64,000 bases of DNA from Aplectana chamaeleonis (GCA_029168955.1 JAPDOI010001158.1:124001-188000); one strand, 5' to 3'. Positions 1 through 11,956 are shown, numbered from the stretch's first letter. A program made the numbers and translations. Notes: generated from the letters alone by a model not told the origin.

Positions 1-36
1 CAAAATTCATATCTGAGGGTGCACTGTGCCTTTAAA
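1..36. repeat. Terminal fragment of a TTAA-type MITE
   Basis: The sequence leading to the junction (CTGAGGGTGCACTGTGCC followed by TTTAA) matches, with changes, the right end of the element at 48123-48625. It looks like the terminus of a copy that began before the window. It shares its TTTAAA with the palindromic element that starts at 31, so the two elements abut. Confidence 0.5.
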
Positions 37-497
37 GGCAGCATACACGCTCGTAAACGTAATTGAGATAATCACGGAATTAGAATGGTATGGCACCCAA
101 CACAACGCTCACGCATTTTGAAGCGTCAAAAACGACCCACAATGACACTACACGAGTGAGAAGTTGGCCCCGCCCCTGTATCTGCCCGCCCCCTGTGTTT
201 GCGTCCTCTTCCAAAACAGGGGTGCTGGGCCATTCCCACCGTCGGAAACGTTTGTGGGTGGTGAAATAGGTACAATAGGTGAACCACACACATCGACGAC
301 GGTGGAAATGGCAACTGGGCACCCTGTTTGGAGGAGGACGCAAGCAGGGGTGGCAAATACAGGGGGCGGGGCCACTTCACTCGTGTAACATCATTGTGGG
401 TCGTTTTTGACGCTTCAAAATGCGTGAACGTTGTGTTGCGATACCTCTCTAATCAGTGATTATCAATTACGTTTACATGTGTATCTAAACCTTTAAA
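31..497. mobile_element. Palindromic TTTAAAGG element (foldback MITE)
   Basis: The left half reads as an imperfect reverse complement of the right half over about 200 bases per arm, from TTTAAAGG at 31 to CCTTTAAA ending at 497. The arms include GTAAACGTAATTGA near both ends and AAGCGTCAAAAACGACCCAC / GTGGGTCGTTTTTGACGCTT further in. It has no coding capacity of its own; open frames on both strands are by-products of the palindrome. The TTTAAA ends suggest a TTAA-type target. I recall a similar class of palindromic TTTAAA repeats in Caenorhabditis, but exact family identity is not established. Confidence 0.8.
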
Positions 498-1919
498 TGA
501 GCGAGACGGCTATACTATCGACTTAACGCGCTGTTTTGTTTACTAGCGAGTTCCTGGCTCTCCTGCCTTCATCTCTCACACCCACTTGTGGGCTCTCGGA
601 TTGCTAAGTTCAAGGCGACGTTTGATCGAGTAAGCACAAATCTTATTCGATTCTTTCAGGCTCTAAAGAAAGAGATTTCCCCGAAACGTCAGCCATAAAG
701 AAGTTTTATCAACCTCGTGTCGAATACAACATCATCAGAAGACAAGCATACTTGATCGCGACCACTGCCCTCAAGAGGATGAGATATGCTCAGAATTGCT
801 CACCATGGTTAGAAAATTACAGGAATGACAAATGACAAACTGGCCGTCCAGACACGAAAATTAGAAGAAAAACAGCGATTACAGAAACGAAAACGAGTAG
901 GAATGATGAATGCAGCGGTGAAAGTCCAATGACAACGTCGTCGTCGTCGTCGTTGAATACAATAGACGCTATAGATAGTGAGGACGACCAGCATGGCTGG
1001 CCACACCGACCGACCGACCGCCTTGTCGTCCGGTCCGTCGCCCGGCCGCTACGGCGGCAAAGGTGAAGGTAGATGGGTGCGGCGGTGACGACGACGGTCG
1101 CATTGGTGGGCCAGCAGTGTGCGTCCTTGGCCTATTACCATGCGGGGAGAGGTGGATTCGGTTGTGTGTGTGTGTGGATGTCTCTGCAGGCTCGTAAATC
1201 TAGATGGATTATAAACTACAAGAATGTCCAAGTTGGACAGTGAGTCGACATACTTTTTTCTTGTTTTATGAGAGCGAGTTTCGGACAGATTGGAGACTGT
1301 AAAAAAGCTATACTATGGAAAACGAATCAAAAGCCGGGAAAAACTACAGCAGATACTTTTTTTAATATCTGAAAGAGGAGGATTACATTGTTATTCAATA
1401 GCGCGGTAATGGCTTGACAATATAGCGGTAATAGCCCGACAAAACTGTCCCAATAGGGCGCTGACACAGCGACAACAGCACGACAAATCCGAGACAAGAC
1501 CGTGTCGACACCTCAGATATGGACCGTCTATACCGCAGCGATGGCGCGTGTATCCCACCACGATGGTGGGCTAATGCCGTGACTATCACGATTTGGAGCT
1601 CGAGCCCAGTTGTCCGAACAGCGGTTTTTTTGGGATAGAAGCTCCCTTCTTCCCTCAGCGCCAGAAAGGTTGGAGATTCGCGAACTCAGCACACGAAAAA
1701 GTCGACGAGTTCGCCAGCTCACGTCGTCGCTGGAGCGCGTTTATTTTAGGTCCCCTGAAGAGACCAGCACCGAAAACGTAGGTAAATTCCGCCGCGAGCA
1801 TCGCGTGTAGACGGCCTATCTCGTTCGCTACCACTCTTTTTGGTGTACTGAGTTCACAAACCTCTTATTCCAGTCGTGTCATCGCGTTTGAGTAACTGTT
1901 CTCGCCCCATCTAGCGTTT
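498..1919. other. No gene recognised; short simple repeats
   Basis: I see no convincing gene. The stretch contains a short CGT/GTC triplet run (about 935-953), a CCGA run near 1005-1020 and a GT run near 1162-1176. At 1395-1500 there are loosely repeated phrases of the form AATAGCGCGGTAATGG / ATATAGCGGTAATAG. Short open frames are present but resemble no known family. Confidence 0.4.
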
Positions 1920-2413
1920 TTAAAGGCAGTGTTCACGATGAAAATCGTTTTTCTGCTTTTTCGCCAATCTTGAAGACGGTCCCGTGCTGATTCCAATGAA
2001 GTTTTTGGAATCGTACAAGACCTTCTAGGAACGGAGTTATGGTCTCTCGAAAATTGAGTTAGGGAAGCATGGTGGACGAGTTGTCCGAGGCTTGTGACTT
2101 CCGTCTTTTGCAGCCGATGTATGCGAGCTGACCTGAGTAAAGAGAGAAGTTAGGAATAAAGGGAAGAACGGGGCTATTGATCGGAAATCATCGCACGTCT
2201 CACAATCTCAAGCATTCACTTGTTCACGTTGGTGGGCGTGGAAAGTGCATCTGGGGTATGACGAGCTGACGGGTGTCCAAGTTTGGGGCCGTAGGGGACC
2301 GTTCCAAGCTCATTTTTCTCAGTTTTTTCAACGTTAGGGTTGCCCTAGGCCCCGCAGCTGCCGATCTCCATCAAAATATCAGACATGGTTTTTATCGTGG
2401 ACACTGCCTTTAA
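1920..2413 (+). mobile_element. TTAA-type MITE, family A, copy 1
   Basis: A 494-bp element begins TTAAAGGCAGTGTTCACGAT and ends with the inverted form, GTGGACACTGCCTTTAA. The whole interior aligns with copies at 33547-34038 (same orientation) and 49416-49907 (opposite orientation). A marker in the core is GTGGACGAGTTGTCCGAGG. With terminal inverted repeats of about 20 bases, TTAA at the edges and no coding frame, it is a non-autonomous DNA transposon, probably mobilised by a TTAA-specific transposase. Confidence 0.88.
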
Positions 2414-3419
2414 GCTTCTCGAATGCAGATCATCTCACAAGGGACCACTCTGAACTCAAACTGGGGTTTCAAAGAAAAAGTTCGTTGAGGGATGTGGGAA
2501 GACAAAAAGAATCATTTTAGTGTTTCGAAATTTCATTCAATGCACTTGGGTAGATCAAAAACAAAAGGGTGTTTCAAAGATCTGAGAAACTGAACCATTT
2601 CCAGCTCAAAACTTATCCAGTGCGCTATTTGGTGCGCAGAACACTGAGATGAGGTCCGCTTTCGGTTTTTTTTTTGGAAGAATAAGGTAGGGTAGTGTGG
2701 ATAACTGACGTTTTACCTATCTGCCGTAGTCTTTCGAAAATCTGAGGACACATTCCATATTTGTGTTCAGTGTCCCAAATAACCCCTCTGGTCGAACATT
2801 AGGCCGTAAATGTTCAAATTTCCGAAAGCCAAAATGTGGACTTTTTGAACGTTTTTGGGTATACTAAGGTGCATTTAGTGAAGTTTTCTAAAACTTCCAA
2901 TTGTTCATTCTTCTACAATCCCCAACAGACTGTTTTTTGAAAGTGTAGTTCCCTAGAAACCGTATTTATCAGAATTAAAGGGTAGCAACGATTGAGAACA
3001 GGAAGCACGTTCCTGTCCCGAAATTTTCGGTGATACCCACAGGTATGCATGTTTGTTAAACCGATCACATGCGGTTTTCATATTTTGTATTTTCATCTTG
3101 TTCAGAAGGTGAAAGGAAAAGAGAAGTGAAAAAACCCAGCTGAGGAGGGTCTTCATTTTCCCGGTAACTCTAGGATCACCCCAATGTGACGTTGCGCGAT
3201 GGGGGTGGTTCCAGCTGACTGACCACCATCGTCAAGGCTGTGCCACATCAACAGCGCCTGCTTGGCTGCACTACGGGCGAGAATTCGATTGGTCATTGGA
3301 AGAATTCTGTTTTGTAAGTTGAGGGGCGAAGCAGTCGATAGGGCCTGTACTGCATCAGGTGGGGATGAGCGATCATAGGTTTTCTTGGAAAAAATTTGCA
3401 GCTTTCTTCATACAACTCA
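2414..3419. other. AT-rich intergenic sequence with degraded dispersed repeat
   Basis: No gene seen. Around 2770-2800 is a fragment of a widely dispersed family, marked by phrases such as TTCAGTGTCCCAAATAACCCC. Related phrases occur near 3630, 4235, 16955, 55260 and 61980. Confidence 0.35.
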
Positions 3420-4481
3420 CTAGGGAACCTCGCTAGTCAGGTATGAGATTTTGAGAGACTGTGAATGTTTCTTGGTCAACTCGGATACGCTCTCTTCGAC
3501 TCTGAACTCGGATTTTGCTACGGACATCTGCGAAAAAAGTTATAGCCTGTCAAAGTTCGTATTTCCCGGCTTTTTTTCTATCAAAAACGCTCATTAGATT
3601 TTGCGAAATCCGCAAACGGACCTCATGCTTGTGTTCAGCACCCAAAAACTGCCCCACTGAGCAAATTTTGAGTGAAGGCACATTTTCCAAACTTTGCACA
3701 GACTGAAAGCGTTTTGAACTTGTGCGGATTTTCGGTTGGCCCCCTCTGAAAGCGTTTAAACAAATTCTGCAGATTTCACTCAAAATCCTTCCAGATGGGT
3801 GATTTGGCGCGCTGATCACGAATCTATAGTTTATTTGACAATTTTCCGAGCTTTTCGACATGGTTCGTTCAAGGCTTCCCATCGGGGGGAAATTTGATGG
3901 CGAATCGCGACGTTTGCCGATTTCCGGAGTGCTACGATAGATATGGCTCAAATTGTTGCTCTGGGGTTACTTGCAGGGCTAAACAGGAATCTGAAATTCG
4001 TGTATCGACTTCTGATAGATTACGGTAGGTTACGGTGGGTATACGGTAGCTCGATCAAAGTATCATATTTGACTCAAAATTCCACTGTGGGTGTTATTTG
4101 GGACGCTGAATACGAATTTGAGGTCCATTTTTCGATTTTCGAAATTTCAAGGCAGGTATAGTCAGTTAAAAGGCATTATGCCTACCGTAACCTACAGTAA
4201 CCATAAGTATAGCGACAAACAGACCCCAGATTCGCGTTCAGCGCCCTGAATAACCCCCAGTTAAAAGTTTTGAGCCGGATCCGAAAATGTTTTTCCAAAC
4301 ACCCTAAAATTTGGCTGATGGGTACCCTTACTTTTTCACGAACCTTCAAAAACGCTTATAACTTCGTTCAGAGATGTCCATAGCAAAATCCGAGTTCAGA
4401 TTCGAAGAAAGCGTATCCGAGTTGACCAAGAAACATTCACAGTCTCTCAAAAGCTCATACCTGACTGGCGAGGTTCCCTAG
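3420..4481. mobile_element. 1.06-kb element with long TIRs and 3-bp TCA target duplication
   Basis: The outer 125 or so bases at each end are near-identical inverted repeats beginning CTAGGGAACCTCGC. The trinucleotide TCA lies directly outside both ends (3417-3419 and 4482-4484), as expected of a target-site duplication. The interior holds the dispersed GTTCAGCGCCC...AATAACCCC and TTACGGTAGG motifs and no credible protein. The superfamily is not assigned; a 3-bp duplication suggests PIF/Harbinger, although that group prefers TWA. Confidence 0.82.
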
Positions 4482-5309
4482 TCAGACCAGGCTAAGGTAT
4501 TCATCTTCTTTTTGTTAATTTTTAAATACTCCCGAAATCATGACGAAAGATAAACAATAGCAACATCAGATGTTTAGAAAAAAATAGAACTCGAGCTCAT
4601 AATTACAGAGCCAGATTCCAATCGTCAGAAAGGGTTCTGAAACAAATTGGGGTCTGGCATCGAGCGGATCTTGACCATCCACTCAATCGAAAAACCGTAA
4701 ATATGGACTTTTGGTCTACCTGATTCATGTACTCGAGCGAACATTCAGTTGCACAGCTGGCTGCATGTATGTACATATGTTCCTACCCTGTAATGGTTGT
4801 TTTTCAGTTGTGCAAACGTAAAGCAACATGTGGACCGGGTCTCTTGATGGCATGATATACTATTGAATATGAAATAGGTGTAAGGCGAACCCCAGTGCGA
4901 AAAGCTCTCCGAGTGGGGAGTTTTGGTTCTCGTCGTTTAAAGGCAGCGTACGCGCAAAAAAATCGTGTTCAAGTTTTTCACTATTTTGCGCAGGTAGGCC
5001 CGCCAGGTTGTGATATATCGCAAAAAGGCTACCCGAAACACTGAAATTCCGGAGAAAATGATGTTTGAAAATCCCGGAGCGTTAAGTTTCCGTTTTTACG
5101 TCTGTCCGATATGTATTGTGTAATGCACAAATGTCGGAAATGCTGGACGTCTGAAAGTTTCTAGCCCCTGTAACTTCTCCGGTTGATTATTTCCTTTGGC
5201 CTTTTCTTTGTCAAGAATTCTCTGAAAATAAGAAGCTTCCAATACACACCTTTGAACGCGATGATTTCTCGGAATAACGATTATGAAATTTTGGATTTTC
5301 ACGGCCTGC
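4482..5309. other. Intergenic; isolated TTTAAAGGCAG end
   Basis: No gene seen. At about 4936 the phrase GTTTAAAGGCAGCGTACGCG looks like one end of a TTTAAA-type element. I could not find a matching opposite end, so it is probably a truncated copy. Confidence 0.35.
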
Positions 5310-6170
5310 TTAGAAAAATGAAAACATATTACATGTAATATAAAAGGCCTGAATTAATATACGTGTAATATAAATTGGCTAATGTATATTATTTGCAAAT
5401 TATCTCGACCTAGGCATGTTACATGTAATACATCGGTCTCTAGCTCACAGGCCAAACGTCACACGTAATATGTTTTCGATGGTGAAAACATAGTACTTGT
5501 ATTATAAGAGACTTGTAATACATCTCCGTCAATGTAAGTTACATGTGAATTATATCTACTCAAGCAAATTACATGTAGTGAGAGTGTAACATAATTCAAA
5601 TATCCTGAGCAACTGAGGGTCCATGCTGAACACGTTCTCCAAACCTGCACAGCGTACGCGTATAGGGAGCCGCCTCATACCTTGACGTTGAGTGCAGGTC
5701 CCTTGGATTGACATTCGACCGGGTGGTCACTCGCCTTGGCCTAGTCGTTGATCTCTCGCTCCTGATGATTCGTTTCAATCGTGAGGAGGACTAGAGGGAG
5801 CGGCATGGAACATTTTTGAAGCAAGCTAATCCCACAGCTTTTTCTATGAAGCTGTGGGATCCAAGCTTGCTGCTTCAGTTACGAAGCAACGAGCTTTAAG
5901 CTCCTGGGATGTTCAAAAGAGTTTAAAGCTTGCTGATTCGTACCTGAAGCAGTAGCCTGGAACTTGCTGCTCCAACCCTTAAAGCAACGAGCTTCCACTT
6001 GCAGTTCTAATTGAGTTACATGTAATATAAGTGTGTGTTACGTGTCATATAAGTGTATGTTATATGTAATATAAGTGTAGGTTACATGCGATATAAAGGT
6101 AATATATGTACTTGAATGTCTCAAGTATCTTACACTTTACATTACATGTAAGATGTTTTCATTTTTGTGA
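5310..6170. mobile_element. TIR element packed with TTACATGTAA motifs
   Basis: The ends are inverted repeats of about 30 bases (AAAAATGAAAACAT followed by TTACATGTAAT, mirrored at 6145-6166). Inside both flanks, degenerate units of TTACATGTAATATAAGTGT are repeated many times (5325-5590 and 6005-6150). The centre (5810-6000) is different: repeated AGCTTGCTG and AAGCAACGAGCTT phrases plus a perfect 12-bp hairpin (5829-5840 with 5849-5860). It is non-coding. A related array lies at 26385-26490. Confidence 0.75.
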
Positions 6171-6584
6171 ACGTGACCTCCCTCAACGGCGCGACCGCCC
6201 AATCGGAGTTCATTCGGCCGTTCTTCTTGTCCATCTATCGTCGCCTCTGCTCACAACGTGACCTGCCAATCGAAATCTGGCTTTCGATGCGCATTCCACT
6301 GGATCACGATGGTGTGATATACCCCAAAGGTTCGGCCTGATGTTGAGTTCGTCGGCTGTAAATCAAAGGACAACGCTTGAGCGCTGTGGATAACTAGCAA
6401 TGATCTTGGCGTGGACGCTGTGCGGGCCACGCTTCGGTTGCGTAGCAGAGCACAGGAGAAGCTGTTAGATAATTGATCGGTGGCTTCTTTCAGAGGCCCG
6501 AAAGCTGCCCATACTGCTCCTCTTTCCCTTCTGAAATCTTCCTCCAAGTCGTTATCCGTGTTTATCGAGGGTCTCAGGTATGTA
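6171..6584. other. GC-moderate intergenic sequence, no gene
   Basis: Open frames run through this stretch into the adjacent palindrome on both strands, including a 209-codon frame on the minus strand. Their predicted proteins are built largely from the palindrome and match no family I know. I do not call a gene. Confidence 0.35.
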
Positions 6585-6868
6585 AAGTGTGCCCGAATGA
6601 GAATGGCGGTCCACGCGGCCGGAGTGCTTGGCAGGCGGCCGTCGCATGTGCCGCTCTCGGACGAGTGTTGGATTTCAACGACGGCCGCCCCTCTCCCCCC
6701 TTCTTCAGAGCTGATTGCTGGGCGCAGTGCTTGCTGCCAGCCGGTGACTGCTCCGTTCATAATCGATGGCAGTGGGGACGTTTCGCATGCTCGTGCGAGA
6801 GCGGCGAACGCGACGGCCGCCTGCCAAGCACGCCGGCCGCATGAGCCGCCATTCTCATTCGGATACAC
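6585..6868. mobile_element. GC-rich foldback MITE
   Basis: Arms of roughly 80 bases are inverted copies. The left arm begins GTGTGCCCGAATGAGAATGG, and the right arm ends CCATTCTCATTCGGATACAC. Shared inner phrases are GTGCTTGGCAGGCGGCCGTC and its complement. It is predicted to form a long hairpin and has no coding function. The CCGAATGAG phrase also opens the element at 34500-34734, so the two may be distantly related. Confidence 0.82.
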
Positions 6869-6878
6869 CTTACGGCTC

Positions 6879-7117
6879 ATCTCCGCAATGCCGTTCAGCT
6901 CGCAAAGTGCGCGCTGATTGCGAAAGCGTGCTGCGGCGCTGTTGCGGGTGTCCTCAGACAGGAATGTGGGATCACCCGGGCGGTGGGATCACCCGGGCAC
7001 CAAAGGCGAAAACCGCCCGGCTGATCCAACATCCCTGTCTGAGGATACTCAAAACCGCGCCGCAGCAGGCTTTTGCAATCAGCGTGCACTTTGCGGACTG
7101 ACCGGCATTGCGCAGAT
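6879..7117. mobile_element. Foldback MITE adjacent to the previous one
   Basis: Inverted arms of about 95 bases run from TCCGCAATGCCG (left) to CGGCATTGCGCAGA (right). Shared segments include GCAAAGTGCGCGCTGATTGC and CCTCAGACAGG. The loop contains a direct duplication of GGGATCACCCGGGC. Only about 10 bases separate it from the preceding foldback. Confidence 0.8.
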
Positions 7118-8451
7118 AAACTGTACACTTACGAATTGGTTTCCGAGATCGGTGAACCATCAACCTCAATCTGAGTTCCTTGCACCAGGCATTCTTCATA
7201 CTCTGATAAACTCGGGGGGTGAATAGGCTCCCAAACATCTTTGGATAGCACCGACAGCTGCTATCCATCCCCCAAAATGGGCGGAGTCGTACCCTCCTAA
7301 GGTGCCTGTCGTGAGGGCGTGGGTTGATTTTGAACAGTACTTGGGGAATCAGAGGGTGCCTATCGTGGGGGTATTGGGGAGTAAAACCAGTGCCATCCCG
7401 ACCACCGCTGTGCTGTTCTCGGTTGCGGGTATCGTATTCTACCCATGCTCCTACAGTACCCTTTAACCGCTGAATGCTCTATCACTGCTTAACCACTCAT
7501 CATATGGTCACATCACGTCGTAACTAAACTTGAATCATAAGTAAAGCACCATCACTAAAAAACAGATCAGATTCCACTTCATTTATTGTTTCATAAATAC
7601 ATGAACTCCGTTTTAATGGAATAATTTCATTCATATGTAGTGGCAAACACTATGAAATCAACAGCTGCGCAACATTACAGTGATTTACGGCACACGTCAT
7701 GCATAACACCATAAGAGAAACAATTTGACAACCATGATAAACAGCACTCACGATAAAAGCTCAATCAGCACAGAAAACATTACCATCGCCCATAGCTTCC
7801 ACTTAGGAAGACTAATAGCATTCTCAGAAACACAAAAACTTCGAACCATCCAAAATTTTGATAAAAATTCTTTGTATATAGAAGAAACATTTAGTTACCG
7901 GTATTCAGAGCATCCTACTGCATACGACGCGGTTTGCTCCAAAATCGAAACAGTTTGGAACACAATTTTTCGGGCTTTTTTTTCGTTATCAATCGTTAGA
8001 AGGTGCCTAAAAATTAAGGTCCCGTTTTCTAGACTTCAAAAAAAAGCTCCTGAATGAAAATTATGAGCTTTCAAACTTCAACATTTTTCGACTGATTCTT
8101 TCGTGTAGATCTTTAAAGACACCGTTCACAACTATCCTTCTCTGTGACTTTCTACAATGAAATGATAAGCGAGGAGGTTTTAGGCTCCCAATGGCGAAAG
8201 AAGAACAAAAAAGAGCCAAGAACCAGGGGTTTGCAGAATTTTCTCTTTACTGTTTTCTGTTTTCTGCCCATTTTTTGGATATTTTTCTCCGTTTTCTGTG
8301 AAAATAGGCAAAATCTGGAAGGGAACAGAAAAAACCGTGAACCTCAACTTGAGCCAAATATATTATACATCAGAGACTAGTGGCCGAACTCATTGACTGT
8401 GAACCCATAGATTTAGAGAACCTTACACGCACTCTCTGCAGTTTCTTAAAG
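7118..8451. other. AT-rich intergenic sequence
   Basis: No gene seen. At 7300-7380 the phrases AAGGTGCCTGTCGTGAGGGCG and GAGGGTGCCTATCGTGGGGG form a short direct repeat. At about 8112 the phrase TTTAAAGACACCGTTCACA is a decayed TTTAAA-type end without a partner. Confidence 0.35.
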
Positions 8452-8630
8452 GTAGGGTTTGCCATAAAAAACGATTTCTGAGCTCTTTTTGTGAGAATGT
8501 AGATTTGGTCATCGCAAAAATTGAAATAAGTGAAAAAAAAACCGGAAATTTGCCGAAAAAAAAAACGGTCAAAAACAAGGTATAACGGCTAAACACAGGT
8601 GTCGGCCGGCCCCCTAATTAACGCGGTTTC
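8452..8630 (+). repeat. Fragment of a TTAA-type MITE shared with the 37-kb arm
   Basis: The stretch from TTAAAGGTAGGGTTTGCCATA to AATTAACGCGG aligns with 37343-37505. Shared phrases are TTTCTGAGCTCTTTT, ACGGTCA-AAACAA and GTGTCGGCCGGCCCCC. It is half of an element: only one terminus is recognisable. Confidence 0.65.
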
Positions 8631-8929
8631 CATTGATGCTTGTTTATCCGCTGTTTCTTTTGCTGTTAAAGTACTCAGAAGTCTCCAAATGTGCTTAGGA
8701 ATCACTTTGGAAGCAAAATAAAAGTTGACGAAGTAGCTTTTATACGAATTTCGATAATTGGAGCCGGGAGGACACCAAGCAATAACTTATTCCTAGACTA
8801 TTTTTCTCAAACTTTTTACTTATTTCAACTTTTTTGATGGCCATGGGGATAGCATACCAACCGATTTCATCGAGAACCTTGCCTTTAGGTAAACCCGTCT
8901 ATATCGCTCTGGTGGTTACCCGAGCTGGT

Positions 8930-9240
8930 GTGGTGTAGTGGTAGGAGGCGCTGCTGTTCGCTCGACACGGCAGGGCTCGATCCTCGCATGGGGTCAACCA
9001 GATCTTCTATCCCTAATGAGTCTCCAAGTCGGTACTAGATTCATATAGGGAGATGAAGGATACGAGTGGGAAATCGGCTGACTCCCGCATGCCACGTATG
9101 AGCCTGAAAATCATACACGCCTCTATGAAATAGACGTCGAATGCGCTGCGTATCCTAGTATAAATTCAGAAAGCCCAGCCTACATCTTTATCTCATAGGG
9201 CTACCCTTACCTAGATGTTAACCGTTGATGATACGCTCAG
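8930..9240 (+). mobile_element. tRNA-derived SINE
   Basis: The head contains a good pol III A box (TGGTGTAGTGG, about 8936) and, about 40 bases on, a B box-like GGCTCGATCC. The 5' CTGGT can pair with ACCAG at the end of the tRNA-like part, as in an acceptor stem. An unrelated body of about 150-220 bases follows. This fits a tRNA-derived short interspersed element rather than a working tRNA, because the B box departs from GGTTCRANNCC and no clean anticodon arm is evident. The 3' boundary is approximate. Confidence 0.6.
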
Positions 9241-11004
9241 AAGGTATGCCATACAGTAATAAGGCGAGAACTCCAATTTTATCCGACAATAACATTGATG
9301 AGCTTTTGACACTTCCGAATGTCCGCTATTCATACCCGCGTTCGCGCGGCGTTCGATTCTGAATACTTTCTACAGGCGGGAAAAACAGAATTCTCCAGCG
9401 CCACCCCTTTCGCTTAGGGGTAAAGCTTTGCTCTAACTGTGCCATCTCATTCCAGCGCACGAAGATACAAGATTTGAATAAGATGAAGTGCAAGGAAAAT
9501 GGTGATGGAGCGGTGATGAAGATGTTGAAATTGGCATAGTTACGAGCGAACCCGTCGTGATTGAGCGAGCGGCGCGTTAGGTCATTTATACTCACACAGC
9601 AAACCCGCGCGGTACGCGCGTTCTACTAGGGCGTTGACGAGTAGTACAGTGCTCAACCCAGCATTCATCTCGAAATTATCGTCAAAATATGTACACTACA
9701 TAGTGGAGGGCAAGTCTGCTCCGACTAAATCTATGTATTCTTCTCACATATCAAGCTTCTGATCAAGTAATCGAGTGTTATTTTCTCAGGAAAAGGGAGT
9801 CAAGACGGACATTTTTAGCTATAATCCGCCCCTTTTTAAAGTCTACATTCCTTCTTCTGGCCAGCTGTTGGCTTTCGGATATTGTGCGAAAGAACTACTT
9901 TATCACGGAAAAAATGTGTAAACATCTTTTTGCGAACCTCATCATGTCCGACATTTCGATTGATTTCAGGATCACTCATTGTCAGTGCAAGAAAAAATAT
10001 GTGACCTGTCCCTAGGATAACGGTTATTTCTATTGCATCACTTTAACTCGGAAAAAGGAGTGATTTGGTCTGCCTTTTTTAGATTTGCTATTTTTGTCAG
10101 ACTAAAACTGATACGGCGTATCGTCGAGCATGGTCCTAATCCGAAGAATTTATTCTCCAAAAATAAAAATATATATAAAATTTGACGGGAAGGACGAAAA
10201 GTTTACAAATTCAACAAATATAATCGGCTCCTTATATGTAGCTTACAAGCTCTAATGGCATTTCGATATCAGGAAAACCCGTTCTCGTTAAAGATCTACA
10301 CGACGAGAAATTTCCGGGAATAGTTCATGTTTAAGGGCTCATAATTTCTATAATCTTGGCTTTTTTGAAGTTTCTTGGGAAGAGAACTCACATTTTTTGC
10401 ACACGGCATCGATCCATTACGGAAAAAACCACGAAAAAAAATTATGTGTTCCAAACCTTCTCGATTTCTAGCCAGAGGGCCTCATGTGTTCAGCGTGTTT
10501 CGCCAGTATTTCTACGTCCATCCTCTTTTTTCGTCAGAACGTGCCATAGAGCTCGGCTTCACTTTTCTAAAAAAAATAAAACTGAGAGATCAATATTTCA
10601 TTGGTATAATATGTATTTTTCAAAAAGCGTACCTATAATATGATATTAACGAACCAGTTTGGAGGCCTATCCAAAACCATGATGCACTTGTTCATTTCCG
10701 ATCCTGAATCCGGACAAATCAGTTTTGAAAGGATATTCCCAGGTGACGAGAAGGAGATATACGGTAAAGACGAAAAAAGAGGGTGGGAATTATTCACACT
10801 GCCGCTAGTATGTGTGTAGGTTATGGTCAGAAGGCGCGCAGGGAGGCGTTTCTGAGTACTTCTCGTCCTTTTCCAACAACTTTCTTCAAAATCGGCCTTT
10901 TCGGATCAGTAAAGTTATTAGGAATGCTGGTGGTAAGGCTTCTAGGACTCACTAGAATTTGTATGTATTCGAACACAAAAGTTAGGAATGTGACTTACAG
11001 ATAG
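9241..11004. other. AT-rich intergenic sequence, nothing recognised
   Basis: I see no gene, structured RNA or clear repeat. Several frames of 70-95 codons are open near 9326-9595 and 10356-10643, but they lack recognisable motifs and are what AT-rich, T-run-rich DNA gives by chance. Confidence 0.3.
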
Positions 11005-11956
11005 TTAACCCATTCACGACCGCATGTCCCACCGGTGGGACACGCGTTGACTACACTTCGGACCGTGTGTCCCACCGGTGGGACAATCTTTTCGAAAATC
11101 GATTTCTCCACCGCATTAAGGAATTTCTAAACTTATTTATGGTCAATGTATTCACCTATTCTGAACTCGACTGTGAACTTCGTGGTCCGCTGGCAGTTTC
11201 ACCACCACAATATATCTGACCCTTCGAATTAAGCCAGGTCGAAAACCGCAAACATGAGTACAGATCGCATTTTTACAAGTAATTATTGGCAAATTTTTTC
11301 TTTTTCCCAATACTCGAGAAACAATTCCTACTTCTAAGTGTGGTCAGATCGTATAGCACTATTTAATATATCACAGAAATATGATTACTGATACTGCGCA
11401 CCTTTCCCGTGCACCATTCCCCCATCAGCATTCCCAGTCAATGTGAAAATTGAGGAGTATTTTCTACGTCTAAATGTTAAAAAGAATGCCTAAAATATTT
11501 ACTACCCAAAAACTCTCGTCGGATAGACGATAGACCGCAAGAGCGAGGGAGTAGCTAATTCAAAAATTAGTGCAATTCTGAAAAAAATTGAATTTCACTA
11601 AGCATTCTCTGTCAATTGAAGAACAGAAGAATGCCTATGTTGGTAATCTACGATAATTAATGTTTCGAAGCGATAGAATTCAACGAACTCACGTGATTTT
11701 GTGGGTGGTCTTATCTACACAGTTGAAATTTAGGAGGCCTTCTCGCTGGAAGGAAAGATTTATGGAAGCTGAAACTTTGGCATCGTGATTTTGACGTCGA
11801 CAGTCGTACGATTAACGAAAAACGAAAATCGATTTCTAGTGGCGTGCCATTCGAGCAAAAGTGGCCCATCGTGGGACATTGTATACGGTGACGCAATATT
11901 GCACGCGGTCCGAACGTGCAGCCACCCAAAATAATGCGTGGTCGTGGATGGGTTAA
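11005..11956. mobile_element. piggyBac-type non-autonomous element with TTAA duplications
   Basis: The ends read TTAA-CCCATTCACGACC (11005 onward) and, inverted, GGTCGTGGATGGG-TTAA (to 11956). TTAA target duplication followed by CCC is the signature of the piggyBac superfamily. Two copies of a perfect 18-bp palindrome, TGTCCCACCGGTGGGACA, lie inside the left end at 11025-11042 and 11068-11085. A half-site, GTGGGACA, lies towards the right end. The 944-bp interior shows no transposase, so it is a MITE-like deletion derivative. Confidence 0.8.

Noticed and set aside
6251..6917. Overlapping frames of 123-209 codons on both strands
   Set aside because: They run through a foldback element, so each is largely the mirror image of another; no family resemblance.
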